In this document: positions 6,139 through 14,124 of the stretch, piece by piece
How the letters are laid out: each line of letters begins with the position of its first letter
Position numbering within the stretch: the stretch's first letter is position 1
Assembly: GCA_018648945.1 (NCBI GenBank)
Contig: JABGQJ010000080.1
Coordinates: forward strand, 1-17,556
Source of the DNA: Victivallales bacterium
Lineage (GTDB): Bacteria > Verrucomicrobiota > Lentisphaeria > Oligosphaerales > Lenti-02
Direction: 5' to 3'
DNA length: 17,556 bases
The notes under the pieces: model-generated
The model's database searches: none
What the model was told of the DNA's origin: nothing
The model's input: only the letters and a program-made list of their open reading frames with translations
Program-made: the position numbers and the translations under genes

Positions 6139-7427
6139 GGGGTGGCGGCGTCCAGAGCTTGGCCGAGGTCGGCGATGATGTCTCGGACGTCTTCGATGCC
6201 GACGCTGATCCGGACGAAATCGGGGGTCACGCCCGCCTCTTCCTGTTGCTCTTCGGTGAGTTGCTGATGGGTGGTGCTGGCCGGATGGATCACCAGCGTC
6301 TTGGCGTCCAGAATGTTCGCGACGTGCGAGCAAAGCTCGACTGCCGCGATGAACTTCTTGCCTGCCTCCAAGCCACCTTTGACGCCGAACCCGAAGAGAG
6401 CCCCGGGCCCGATGGGCATCAACTGCTTGCCGCGCTCGTAGTCCGAGTGCGAGCGCAGGCCCGCGTAGTTGACCCAGTCTACGGCGGGATGATTCTGCAG
6501 GAACTCAGCCACCTGTTGGGCGTTCTGGCAATGTCGCCTGGCCCGCAAGGGCAGGGTCTCGATGCCGAGGATGATCTGCTGGGCATTGAATGGGGAGAGG
6601 CAGGCCCCGGTGTCTCGGAGGAGACCGGTCCGGACGCGGGCACAGAACACACACCCGAGGCCGCTCAGGGCCTCCTGGAAATTGAGCCCGTGGTAGGCGG
6701 GGTCGGGTTCGGCGATGCCAGGGAAGCGGCCGCTGGCACCGTAATCGAAGTCGCCGCGCTCAATGATGGCACCACCGATGGAGGTGCCGTGTCCGCCAAC
6801 CATCTTGGTGAGCGAGTAGACGATGAGGTCCGCCCCGTGTTCGAAGGGATTGAAGATGGGCGGTGGGGTGGCCGTGTTGTCCACAATCAGGGGAATTCCC
6901 TGAGCGTGGGCGACTTTGGCCAGGGTGTCCAGATCATCGATGTTGCAGCGGGGGTTGCCGATGCTCTCGGTATACACCGCCTTGGTCTTTGCGTCGATGG
7001 CGCTGGCCACTTCGGCGGGATTCCCGGTATCGGCGAAGCGGACCTCGATGCCGAAGCGTTTCAGAGTGTGGACGAAGAGAGTCACGCTGCCGCCGTACAG
7101 GCAGCGACCGCTGACGACGTTGTCGCCGGCGGATGCCAGAGTGGCGATCGTGTAGAAGATCGCGGCCATGCCCGAGGCGGTGCCCAGCCCAGCCGTGCCG
7201 TCATGCATGGCGGCAAGACGTTGCTCCAGCACATCGACCGTTGGGTTCCCCAGGCGACTGTAGATATTGCCGAATTCCTTCAGCGCGAAGAGGTTCGCGG
7301 CATGCTCCGGGCTGTCGAAGACGAAGCTGGTCGTCTGGTAGATCGGCACGGCCCGGGAGCCGGTGGCGGAATCCGGGGTGTGACCAGCATGGAGCGATTT
7401 GGTAGCCAGGCCTTGCTTCTCTGACAT
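6135..7427 (-). CDS. metY: O-acetylhomoserine sulfhydrylase (PLP-dependent Cys/Met metabolism family)
   Basis: 430 residues, the normal length for MetY. It replaces the acyl group of O-acylhomoserine with sulfide to give homocysteine (direct sulfhydrylation). Visible motifs: YSRLGNPT (56-63), GTASGMAA (82-89), ESIGNPRC, VDNTATPPPIFNPFEHGAD with D183 for the PLP ring nitrogen, and K208 in YSLTKMVGGHGTSIGG as the Schiff-base lysine. The C-terminal part (CSHVANILDAKTLVIHPASTTHQQL) is typical of MetY rather than MetB/MetC. The start is ATG at 7427, directly preceded by a GGGGG-ACT-CCCCC hairpin that contains the only plausible ribosome-binding site. It lies 27 bp downstream of fprA. No SAM riboswitch fits in that gap. 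Confidence 0.95.
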   Translation of the reverse strand: MSEKQGLATKSLHAGHTPDSATGSRAVPIYQTTSFVFDSPEHAANLFALKEFGNIYSRLGNPTVDVLEQRLAAMHDGTAGLGTASGMAAIFYTIATLASAGDNVVSGRCLYGGSVTLFVHTLKRFGIEVRFADTGNPAEVASAIDAKTKAVYTESIGNPRCNIDDLDTLAKVAHAQGIPLIVDNTATPPPIFNPFEHGADLIVYSLTKMVGGHGTSIGGAIIERGDFDYGASGRFPGIAEPDPAYHGLNFQEALSGLGCVFCARVRTGLLRDTGACLSPFNAQQIILGIETLPLRARRHCQNAQQVAEFLQNHPAVDWVNYAGLRSHSDYERGKQLMPIGPGALFGFGVKGGLEAGKKFIAAVELCSHVANILDAKTLVIHPASTTHQQLTEEQQEEAGVTPDFVRISVGIEDVRDIIADLGQALDAATP

Positions 7428-7440
7428 GGGGGAGTCCCCC
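7428..7440 (-). promoter_or_regulatory. Hairpin covering the metY ribosome-binding site
   Basis: On the coding strand the leader reads AGAAAGGGGGACTCCCCCATG. The five G (7440-7436) are the only Shine-Dalgarno-like sequence and pair perfectly with the five C (7432-7428) that touch the start codon, leaving a 3-nt loop. Opening would need a translating ribosome from fprA, whose stop lies 27 bp upstream, or a trans-acting factor. This is consistent with translational control but unproven. Confidence 0.5.
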
Positions 7441-7454
7441 TTTCTAAGGGTGCA

Positions 7455-8675
7455 TCAATCTATAAGGAGCGGCTCGTAGCCAGCTGCCTCGGATAGTTCG
7501 ACCGCGCGCACGGCGAGCAGTCGACCCGCTTCGCGGCACTTCGCCAGGACGTCTTCGGTGGGCTTGAACTTGCTCTTGATCGGGTCGTTGAGCACCTCCC
7601 ACTTGCACTCCTTCAACCCCTTGTCGAGGGCCTCGGGTCCGCCAATGCTCCAGCCATAGGAGCCAAAGGCAAAACCAGCGCGCCCCGTGAACCGCAACCC
7701 TTGAGCGTAGGTGAGGACGGCGGCCGCCATGGGCATCATACCCCGGTTGAGGGTGGGAGAGCCGAAGGCAATGCCAGCGGATTCGAGCATCTCGGTCGCA
7801 ATCTCGGTGAGGTCCGAGGTGCGGATAGCGATGAGCTTGACCTCGACGGAGGGAACCGCGCTCGCGCCCTCGACGATGGCGTCTGCCAGCTTGGCGGTGC
7901 TGCCCCACATGGTGTCGAAGACCACGAGGACCTTCTTCTTGGCCTTGCCCTGTGACCAATTACGGTAGGCCTGGAGGATCTCGGCGATATGGCTTCGCCA
8001 GATGACCCCATGACTGGGGGCGATCATCTCGATGTCGAGACCGGCTGCCGCCGTCATGGTCTTCACGACCTGGGAGCTGTAGGGGGTCACGATGTTGGCG
8101 TAGTAGATGCGTGCTTCTTCAAGCAGCGTGGGGAGAGGGTTCTCGTCGTCGAACCGGGTGTTGGAGGCGAAGTGCTGCCCGAAGCCGTCCATGCTGAAAA
8201 GAAGCTTCTCTTCCGGAATGTAGGTCATCATGGAGTCGGGCCAGTGGACCATCGGGGTCTCAAGGAAGGCGAGGGTCCGGCTGCCCAGCGAGACGGCGTC
8301 GCCGGTGCCAACGATCTGCATCTTCCAGTCTGACGTGTCGTAGTAGGCCCCGAGCGAGTCCACCGCCTTCTTGGAGCAGAGGAGCGTGGCATTGGGCAGG
8401 GCGGCCATGACGGCGGGAAGGGCGCTGGAGTGATCGGGTTCGCCGTGGTTGCAGACGACGTAGTCGATCTTCTCGGGATCGGTCAGGGCGAGGACGTTTT
8501 CCAGCAGCGACTGGGCATAGGGCCCTTTGACCGTATCGATCAGCGCGGTCTTCTCGTCCTGGACAAGGTAGGCGTTGTAGGTGGCTCCACGATCGGTGCT
8601 GTACCCATGGAAGTCGCGGACGCCCCAATCAACATACCCTACCCAGTGGATTCCCTTGGTGAGCTCAGTGGTCAT
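7455..8675 (-). CDS. fprA: Flavodiiron protein, NO/O2 reductase
   Basis: 406 residues, typical of class A flavodiiron proteins. The N-terminal metallo-beta-lactamase-like domain (about 1-245) has all six diiron ligands: H77, E79 and D81 in NHGEPDH, H144 in MVHWPDSM, D163 in FSMDGFG, H222 in PSHGVIW. A flavodoxin domain follows (about 248-400) with the FMN phosphate loop DTMWGSTAK and the later FGSYGWSIGG loop. The enzyme reduces O2 to water or NO to N2O in the cytoplasm, usually with rubredoxin as electron donor; no rubredoxin gene is in the window and there is no fused one. It is typical of anaerobes and microaerophiles. GGAG (8688-8685) lies 9 nt before the ATG. An inverted repeat lies immediately upstream. 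It is probably cotranscribed with metYXW. Confidence 0.95.
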   Translation of the reverse strand: MTTELTKGIHWVGYVDWGVRDFHGYSTDRGATYNAYLVQDEKTALIDTVKGPYAQSLLENVLALTDPEKIDYVVCNHGEPDHSSALPAVMAALPNATLLCSKKAVDSLGAYYDTSDWKMQIVGTGDAVSLGSRTLAFLETPMVHWPDSMMTYIPEEKLLFSMDGFGQHFASNTRFDDENPLPTLLEEARIYYANIVTPYSSQVVKTMTAAAGLDIEMIAPSHGVIWRSHIAEILQAYRNWSQGKAKKKVLVVFDTMWGSTAKLADAIVEGASAVPSVEVKLIAIRTSDLTEIATEMLESAGIAFGSPTLNRGMMPMAAAVLTYAQGLRFTGRAGFAFGSYGWSIGGPEALDKGLKECKWEVLNDPIKSKFKPTEDVLAKCREAGRLLAVRAVELSEAAGYEPLLID

Positions 8676-8692
8676 GGACTAGTCTCCGTGCA

Positions 8693-8706
8693 ATTGTCGA
8701 TACAAT
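8693..8706. promoter_or_regulatory. Inverted repeat ATTGT-N4-ACAAT before fprA, possible operator
   Basis: ATTGT (8693-8697), CGAT, ACAAT (8702-8706) lie 18-31 bp upstream of the fprA start, next to its ribosome-binding site. The arms are perfect. The size is that of an operator for a small dimeric regulator. It resembles FNR-family sites (TTGAT-N4-ATCAA) only loosely because the half-site spacing differs. The 83-bp gap and this site suggest that fprA starts a new transcript separate from the upstream permease. Confidence 0.45.
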
Positions 8707-8758
8707 CTAACTCAGTAGTCGGGGATGGGACCGCTTGGCGCATGTCCAGTTCCCTACC

Positions 8759-10000
8759 TTAGCCGTTCTTCGGCTGTTTTGCCGCGAAGCCCGCCCCGGC
8801 GAGGGCGCTGCGGATGTCATCTTCGTTCAGCGCTGTCCCGCACACGCGCACCTTGCCAGCCTGCAGGTCCACCTGAGCCTGGGTCACTCCCGAGCAAGCC
8901 ATGCTGGCCTTGCGGGCCGATTCCGCGCAGTGTTGACAGGTCATGCCGCTGACTTCCAGTTCCAGTTCGTTCTCCCCCTCCTCCAGCTGACAAGCGGCCT
9001 GCTTGGGGATGAATCGGGGCAAGACGATGAGGGCAATCAACACCAGAGCGGAGGCGAGTCTGAGCCAGGGCGGCAGCATCTGCATGTTGTTTGCTCCGCC
9101 TTGTCCCAGACCGCTGCCTGCAGACAGGCCGTCGAGCAGAAGACCGCTGGCCAGGGCGGAGACGGCCACGACGCCCACGTAGATCATGGCAGCGCGTTTC
9201 CCCAAAGCCCGCCAGAGAACCCCGATCGTTGCGGCGTTGGTTGCGGGCCCCGTCATCAGGAAGACCAATGCCGCGCCGGGGGACACGCCTTTGGCGACCA
9301 TCGTTGCCGCCACCGGAATGGAGGCGGTTGCACAGACATACATGGGCACCCCAAGTGCCATCATCGCCAACATGCCGACAATGCCGCCAGCCAGCCAGCC
9401 GGGGACGGATTGGTCGGGAATGAGCGCGGCCAGAGCGCCAGCGATCAGCATGCCCACGAGCAAGGCGTTGCCAATGGAGGCGGGGAGGGTCAGAAAGCCA
9501 TAGCGGAGGCCAGGGAGGAAGCCGCGTTCGCCGTCGTCCTCGGCGCAACTGTCACCATTGCTCGGCAGGAAGCCATCCGCCGTCTCTTCGCCGCCGAAGC
9601 GATCCACCAAGATCCCCCCGAGCAGTCCGGAGACGAAGGCGGCGACGACGCGGAACATGGCCAGGAACGGCCCCAGCATGCCGTAGGTGGCGAGGATGCT
9701 GTCCACCCCGGTCTGGGGAGTGGAGATCAGGAATGCGGTCGTGGCCCCGCGACTGGCTCCGTGCTTGCGTAGCGACGCTGCGACCGGGATGACACCGCAG
9801 GAACAGAGGGGCAGCGGCACGCCCAGCAACGAGGCCTTGATCGTTGTCCACACTCCCCTGTCGCCGAGATGTCGTTCGACGGTTTCGGGGGTGATGAGCT
9901 GTGAGAGAAGGCCAGCCAGGGCGAAGCCGAAGAGGAGATAGGGAGCCATATCCTGAGTGGTGGCCCATACCTCCTGGGGGAATTGCAGTAGGATCTTCAC
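8759..10000 (-). CDS. SO_0444-type Cu/Zn efflux permease with C-terminal HMA domain
   Basis: 413 residues. The permease part (about 15-335) has two homologous halves of four or so membrane helices, each with a Cys motif: PLPLCSCGVIPVAASL (C66, C68) and VPMYVCATASIPVAA (C223), plus STPQTGVDS and TGPATNAATIG. A Glu-rich linker leads to a heavy-metal-associated domain (about 345-408) with the CxxC metal site C355/C358 in SGMTCQHC. This is the UPF0718/permease fold of the SO_0444 Cu/Zn efflux family, related to the arsenic permease ArsP. It probably exports metal across the inner membrane with the HMA domain as metal receiver or sensor. The start is GTG at 10000; an ATG at 10010 is out of frame. 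The ribosome-binding site is weak. The gene is divergent from the deacetylase. Confidence 0.85.
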   Translation of the reverse strand: MKILLQFPQEVWATTQDMAPYLLFGFALAGLLSQLITPETVERHLGDRGVWTTIKASLLGVPLPLCSCGVIPVAASLRKHGASRGATTAFLISTPQTGVDSILATYGMLGPFLAMFRVVAAFVSGLLGGILVDRFGGEETADGFLPSNGDSCAEDDGERGFLPGLRYGFLTLPASIGNALLVGMLIAGALAALIPDQSVPGWLAGGIVGMLAMMALGVPMYVCATASIPVAATMVAKGVSPGAALVFLMTGPATNAATIGVLWRALGKRAAMIYVGVVAVSALASGLLLDGLSAGSGLGQGGANNMQMLPPWLRLASALVLIALIVLPRFIPKQAACQLEEGENELELEVSGMTCQHCAESARKASMACSGVTQAQVDLQAGKVRVCGTALNEDDIRSALAGAGFAAKQPKNG

Positions 10001-10126
10001 GTTGTTGCATCCCGGTCTGAGTGTTGCAGGACTATAGTTTGCCGGTTGCCGATAGTGACACCTGCGAAGTGGCGGATGTTGCCGTTCACGCCCTTTTCAC
10101 ACTTGTGCTGAGCAGGAAGCCGCCAG

Positions 10127-11110
10127 ATGCCAAAGCGCGCAAAGAGATGGCTGAAGAAGACACTGCTTGCGGTGACTCTGGTGATCGTGGTCGCTCTGGT
10201 TGTCGTGGCCGTCGTTGTGGGGTGGCGGCTGACGCGCCCGCCTCTGGCGGTGCGGCTGGGGTACAGGGAAACGGACAAGCTCCTGATCGTGAATGCCGAT
10301 GACGGGGGCATGTGCGATTCCGCGAACCAGGCCGTCTGGCAGGGCATGCAGGAGGGGATGATCTCCAGCTGCACGCTGATGGTTCCCTGCCCCTCCTTCC
10401 CGGCTGCGGCAGAGTTCGCCAAGGCCCATCCCAACCTGGATTTTGGCATCCACCTGACGCATACAAGCGAATGGAAGACGCATCGCTGGGGGCCTGTGCT
10501 CCCCGCCGAGGATGTGCCTGGTCTGGTGGACCCGAGCGGCTGCCTTTGGCATGAAGTCCAAGGTGAGAACGGAGTCTACAGCCACGCCACGCCCGCCGAA
10601 GCGACGCGGGAGGCGAGGGCGCAGATTCGCGCGGCCCTGGCGGCGGGAGTGGATATCACGCATCTGGATTCGCACATGGGGGCCATGCAATACAGCCCGG
10701 TCTACTTCCTGCGCTATATCTGGCTGGGCAGGGAGTTTGGGCTGCCCATTCGGATCCCTTCTCCTGAGACGCTGGAGAAACATGGCGCAGCCAAGTTGCG
10801 CACACTGGTGCGTGCCCTGGGGTTGGTCTGTCCGGACTACCTTCTCCTTGGTGAGGGCAAGGAGAAGGGACAGACTGCGAAGGAGTACTGGATATCGCAA
10901 CTTCGTCAGCTCAAGCCCGGGGTTACCGAGTTGTTCACCCACCCGGCTCTGGAGACCGAAGAGATGCAGAGCATCACCGCCACCTGGAAGTGGCGCTACG
11001 CCGAGTTCCGGGCATTCTTGGACGACCCCGACGTGCAGGCCGTCATCAAGGAAGAGGGCATCCAGATCATCGGCTACCGCGAACTGCGCGATTTGCAGCG
11101 GGGAGAGTAG
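10127..11110 (+). CDS. YdjC/ChbG-type carbohydrate deacetylase, N-terminally membrane-anchored
   Basis: 327 residues. AGGAAG (10114-10119) lies 7 nt before the ATG. A basic N-terminus (PKRAKRWLKK) and a strongly hydrophobic helix at 12-33 without an evident cleavage site suggest an inner-membrane anchor with the enzyme outside. The YdjC-like domain (about 50-325) shows metal-site motifs IVNADDGGM (D58/D59), FGIHLTHTSEW (H109) and HLDSHMGAM (D181, H183), and the late block TELFTHPALE. ChbG removes acetyl from chitobiose-type oligosaccharides; other members act on different sugars, so the substrate here is open. Most family members lack the membrane anchor. It converges on the glycosidase with a 52-bp gap that holds nothing notable. 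Confidence 0.85.
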   Translation: MPKRAKRWLKKTLLAVTLVIVVALVVVAVVVGWRLTRPPLAVRLGYRETDKLLIVNADDGGMCDSANQAVWQGMQEGMISSCTLMVPCPSFPAAAEFAKAHPNLDFGIHLTHTSEWKTHRWGPVLPAEDVPGLVDPSGCLWHEVQGENGVYSHATPAEATREARAQIRAALAAGVDITHLDSHMGAMQYSPVYFLRYIWLGREFGLPIRIPSPETLEKHGAAKLRTLVRALGLVCPDYLLLGEGKEKGQTAKEYWISQLRQLKPGVTELFTHPALETEEMQSITATWKWRYAEFRAFLDDPDVQAVIKEEGIQIIGYRELRDLQRGE

Positions 11111-11162
11111 GGCAGGGGGCAAGGCACAGTCCCATCGCCGGCTTCCAGGGGACGGGCTGCGG

Positions 11163-14000
11163 TCACACGAGAGGCTCGCCCTGAGTCGTCAGCGAAGCGC
11201 GGAGGCGGTGCTGGCCGGACTCTCCGTCAGGGTCCAACACGAGAGTGCTCTGGCCGGTTGGCACTGTCGGCAAGGGCTGGGGCAGTTGGCCGCTGGCGAT
11301 GGTCTCGCCCAGTTGGGAGAACAGCTCGTAGGAACCGTCGGGCTGGCACTCAAGCCATTGGCCACTGGTCATCTCCACCGGGAACTCCACTTGGTCGCCG
11401 CCAAGCAGAAGGCGAGGGCGTTCCCAGGTGGTTGCCGAAGCCGGAAGCGCGCGAATGGGGGTCAGGATGCACTGGGCTGTCTGGCCCACATCGAGGTTGG
11501 CGAACCAGAGGTCGATTCGGCAGACATCGGCTGGTTCGAGCTTCTGCCGGTACAGCTCGTAAACGGACCGACCGTAGGGCCAGGCCAGTTGCTCGAAACG
11601 CTCGGATTCGGGCTCGAGAAGGCGGATGTAGCGCCACCCCTGGAAGTCGATGGGTACGTAGTGGTCCTCGAAGGAGTTGTGGCGCCCCAGGCTATGGATC
11701 TGCACGTTCAGCGTCTGCCCGCCGCCATCTCCATGCAGCCAGAAGCCGAGGGCGGGGTGGTTCGTGAGGTCGATCTCCTGCGCCCAGCGCTTACCCAGAC
11801 GTGCCCAACCTGCCGGACGAGGCTCGAAGTGCTTTTCGCCATGGTCCAGCAGGGACAGGTCATCAGTGGGACTGGAGGCTGGCAGGCATTGGTCGCTGCC
11901 CACGCGGCTGGCGCGGAGCGCTGCACAGGGGAGTCCGTCCGGCGCGTCCTGCGGCAGCGGGCAGGCGACCAGGTCGATGGCCACGCCAGGGGCAGCGTGT
12001 GGGTAGCTGAAGTCCTTGCCGCTATTGAGGATGCAGTCGGTTCTCGAACGGTCGTCGAACTCGCCCGACGTGGTGAGTTCGGCCAACGGCATGGCAGTGG
12101 GGGAACCATACTCAGCGGGTTGCCAGAGGAGCTCCAAACGGAGCCCGGGGGATTGCGGCGCGTGCCGGTTGTCGATCCGCCAGTGGCGGTCCTTCCCGTC
12201 GGTTCGGCTGAGCTTGTGGTCCTGGCGCTGCACCGGTCGGAAGCAGGCTGCTTCGTCGTCATCCAGAGCGAATTCCGCAGCGGGCTCGGCCAGTTTCTCG
12301 CGAACGCTTGCCGGGACGGTGCCTTGGCGGCGCAGTTCCTCGAAGCGACGGAAGGTGGGGGTGAGTCGACGCAAGTGGGGCGTGTTCAGGAGGGCAGTGG
12401 GGGACATGCCCTGCAGCGAGAAGCCGATGTCCTTGGCCATGGCTTTGGTGCAGAGGTAGGCCACGTCATCGGCGTAGGTGGCTTCGTCTTTGGCGCCAGT
12501 GGCGACGCGCGGCGCCCACCAGCCGAGATGGGCGGGAAGGAAGATGCGGTCGAAGTTGGCGTTGGAGCGGCAGTGGAGGTCGATGAATGTCTTGTGCCCG
12601 CGGCCGGGGTGATCCCAGGCCCCCATGCGCGAGCGCACAAACCAGAGGTGATGCAGGAACGCCGCCATCTCCATGACCACGGGGCGCTTGAGCCGCTCGT
12701 AGACCTCGAAGGCATGGCGCCCGCCAAAGTGCCAGCGCCCGTCCTCGCCCTCGATGATGTGGACGCCATCCAGGCCATCCAGGTAGACCATATCGAAGTC
12801 GGCTTCGTTGATGAGGTTCGCGATGTTGGCGCCAATCTCGGTGAAGAGGCTGTCACTCCCCGGCGCATAGAGTCCCCAGCACGCTTTGAGGTGGTGTGCC
12901 GGCGTCCCCTCCGGATGGGCGGCGACCGTGGTGCCGCAGGCGCCGCGCACGCAGCCGGACAGTTCGTGCTCGCCGACCGCGGCGTAGGTGATGAGTTCTT
13001 CGCCGAGGCGCAAGGTCATACTGCGGCGGATGAGATAGCTGGTGCGGGCGGGGAGGTGCGAGACGTTCTCGCGCAGGTGCACGACGGTGTCGTCGGGGCC
13101 GAGGGGCCTGGCGAGGGTGAGGATGTTGTCCGTGCCCAGGCGTGGATCCGGAACGGGCGTGATGTAGCGGGAGTTGGGCGCGATGGAGAAGGACATGGTG
13201 TGCAGCCCCGCCTGAATACCGGCTGCATGGAGTTTGTCGATCACGCGGCGGACGCTGGCGATGCCGTCGGGGTAGAAGGCGGGATTGGGCTCGTAGTCGC
13301 CGATGCGGAAAGCTCCGCCGCCGCAGAAGTGGAGCTGGCCGATGCCGCAGTCTTGGCATAGCTCGATCCAGTCGTCCACGTCCGCCTCGGTGGCAACGCC
13401 GAACAGGTAGGAGTTCCGGTTCTCCGGCGCATCCATGGCCCACGGGCCGCCAAGTGGCGAGTGGGGCAGGTTGGGGCTGGCTGCAACCACCTGTTTGAGT
13501 TCTTGGCGCAGGCAGTCGAACCGGGTGCCGAGGATCGCGACGCTGGCGCCCTCCACCCCGTAGCGCGGGTAGCAGGATGCGTGCAGATGCTCCTGAGAAC
13601 CGGGCGGGTCGTCCACGCGGGTCTGGAGGTCGAGCGAGACGGTGCAGGCGCTGAAGTGTTCGGGTTCGGTACCGCGTCCATCCAGGGGGACATCCACGAA
13701 GGTAAAGCGCTGGATGTCAGTCCCGGTCAGCGACTGCACGCGCAGCACGAGGGTGCTATCCCCTTCCTCCACCGCGATTCCAGCTTCGGCCTCGGCCTCG
13801 GCAAAGCGGACCAAAAGCTGTCCCCCCTCGCGGGAGACGTGGCTGGCGACGAGGCGGCGCCCAGCGGTCAGTTCCAGCGCGAAACAGGGGGTATTGGCGC
13901 AGGCAAGGTGGTCCGTGCCCTGGCGCTTGTCCACGAAGGCCAGCGTGCAGCCTTTGTCGTCCAGCGTCCAGCGAAACGTCCGGGTTTCCAGGCAGATCAT
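11163..14000 (-). CDS. Large glycoside-hydrolase-like protein with an insertion domain in its TIM barrel
   Basis: 945 residues. The ATG at 14000 is chosen because TTGGAG lies 7 nt upstream; the frame is open to 14147 without support. Residues 1-180 look like a beta-sandwich. The barrel-like part begins near 195 (NSYLFGVATEADVDDWIELC, DYEPNPAFYPDG, LHAAGIQAGLHTMSF) and resumes with DMVYLDGLDGVH, where D408 has the position of a nucleophile in alpha-galactosidase/GH31-like barrels. Between these, about 291-371, is an inserted beta domain. After about 500 the sequence is mostly beta, with carbohydrate-binding or jelly-roll character (FWLHGDGGGQTLNVQIHSLGRHN). No signal peptide is visible. I cannot place it in a numbered GH family; activity as an alpha-glycosidase is inferred from the barrel pattern only. 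The gene is divergent from the methyltransferase and convergent with the deacetylase. Confidence 0.7.
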   Translation of the reverse strand: MICLETRTFRWTLDDKGCTLAFVDKRQGTDHLACANTPCFALELTAGRRLVASHVSREGGQLLVRFAEAEAEAGIAVEEGDSTLVLRVQSLTGTDIQRFTFVDVPLDGRGTEPEHFSACTVSLDLQTRVDDPPGSQEHLHASCYPRYGVEGASVAILGTRFDCLRQELKQVVAASPNLPHSPLGGPWAMDAPENRNSYLFGVATEADVDDWIELCQDCGIGQLHFCGGGAFRIGDYEPNPAFYPDGIASVRRVIDKLHAAGIQAGLHTMSFSIAPNSRYITPVPDPRLGTDNILTLARPLGPDDTVVHLRENVSHLPARTSYLIRRSMTLRLGEELITYAAVGEHELSGCVRGACGTTVAAHPEGTPAHHLKACWGLYAPGSDSLFTEIGANIANLINEADFDMVYLDGLDGVHIIEGEDGRWHFGGRHAFEVYERLKRPVVMEMAAFLHHLWFVRSRMGAWDHPGRGHKTFIDLHCRSNANFDRIFLPAHLGWWAPRVATGAKDEATYADDVAYLCTKAMAKDIGFSLQGMSPTALLNTPHLRRLTPTFRRFEELRRQGTVPASVREKLAEPAAEFALDDDEAACFRPVQRQDHKLSRTDGKDRHWRIDNRHAPQSPGLRLELLWQPAEYGSPTAMPLAELTTSGEFDDRSRTDCILNSGKDFSYPHAAPGVAIDLVACPLPQDAPDGLPCAALRASRVGSDQCLPASSPTDDLSLLDHGEKHFEPRPAGWARLGKRWAQEIDLTNHPALGFWLHGDGGGQTLNVQIHSLGRHNSFEDHYVPIDFQGWRYIRLLEPESERFEQLAWPYGRSVYELYRQKLEPADVCRIDLWFANLDVGQTAQCILTPIRALPASATTWERPRLLLGGDQVEFPVEMTSGQWLECQPDGSYELFSQLGETIASGQLPQPLPTVPTGQSTLVLDPDGESGQHRLRASLTTQGEPLV

Positions 14001-14007
14001 GGTCAGT

Positions 14008-14036
14008 CTCCAAGTCGTTCCTGCGACTAGTTGGAG
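14008..14036 (-). promoter_or_regulatory. Leader hairpin that buries the glycosidase ribosome-binding site
   Basis: On the coding strand, CTCCAA (14036-14031) and GTCG pair with CGAC and TTGGAG (14013-14008). This makes a 10-bp stem with a 3-nt bulge on one side and the 6-nt loop CAGGAA. The GGAG at 14011-14008, which is the ribosome-binding site, is fully inside the stem. This suggests translational control of the glycosidase, by temperature, protein or RNA. It is unproven. Confidence 0.45.
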
Positions 14037-14124
14037 TATGGTGCGGGAATTGGTGGACGCAAGCCAGTGCGCAACCGACGGCTTCCTGGCGGGTCGCATA
14101 GGATGGCCAAATAGGAGCAGAACA

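Noticed and set aside
4855..6267. 470-residue plus-strand open frame, and a similar one at 6069-7424
   Set aside because: They are antisense to metX and metY, which have unmistakable family motifs.
7428..7454. SAM riboswitch before metY
   Set aside because: The gap to fprA is only 27 bp and contains only the small hairpin.
10512..13361. 949-residue open frame on the plus strand
   Set aside because: It runs out of frame through the end of the deacetylase and then antisense to the glycosidase. The translation matches no family. Long antisense frames are common in GC-rich genes.
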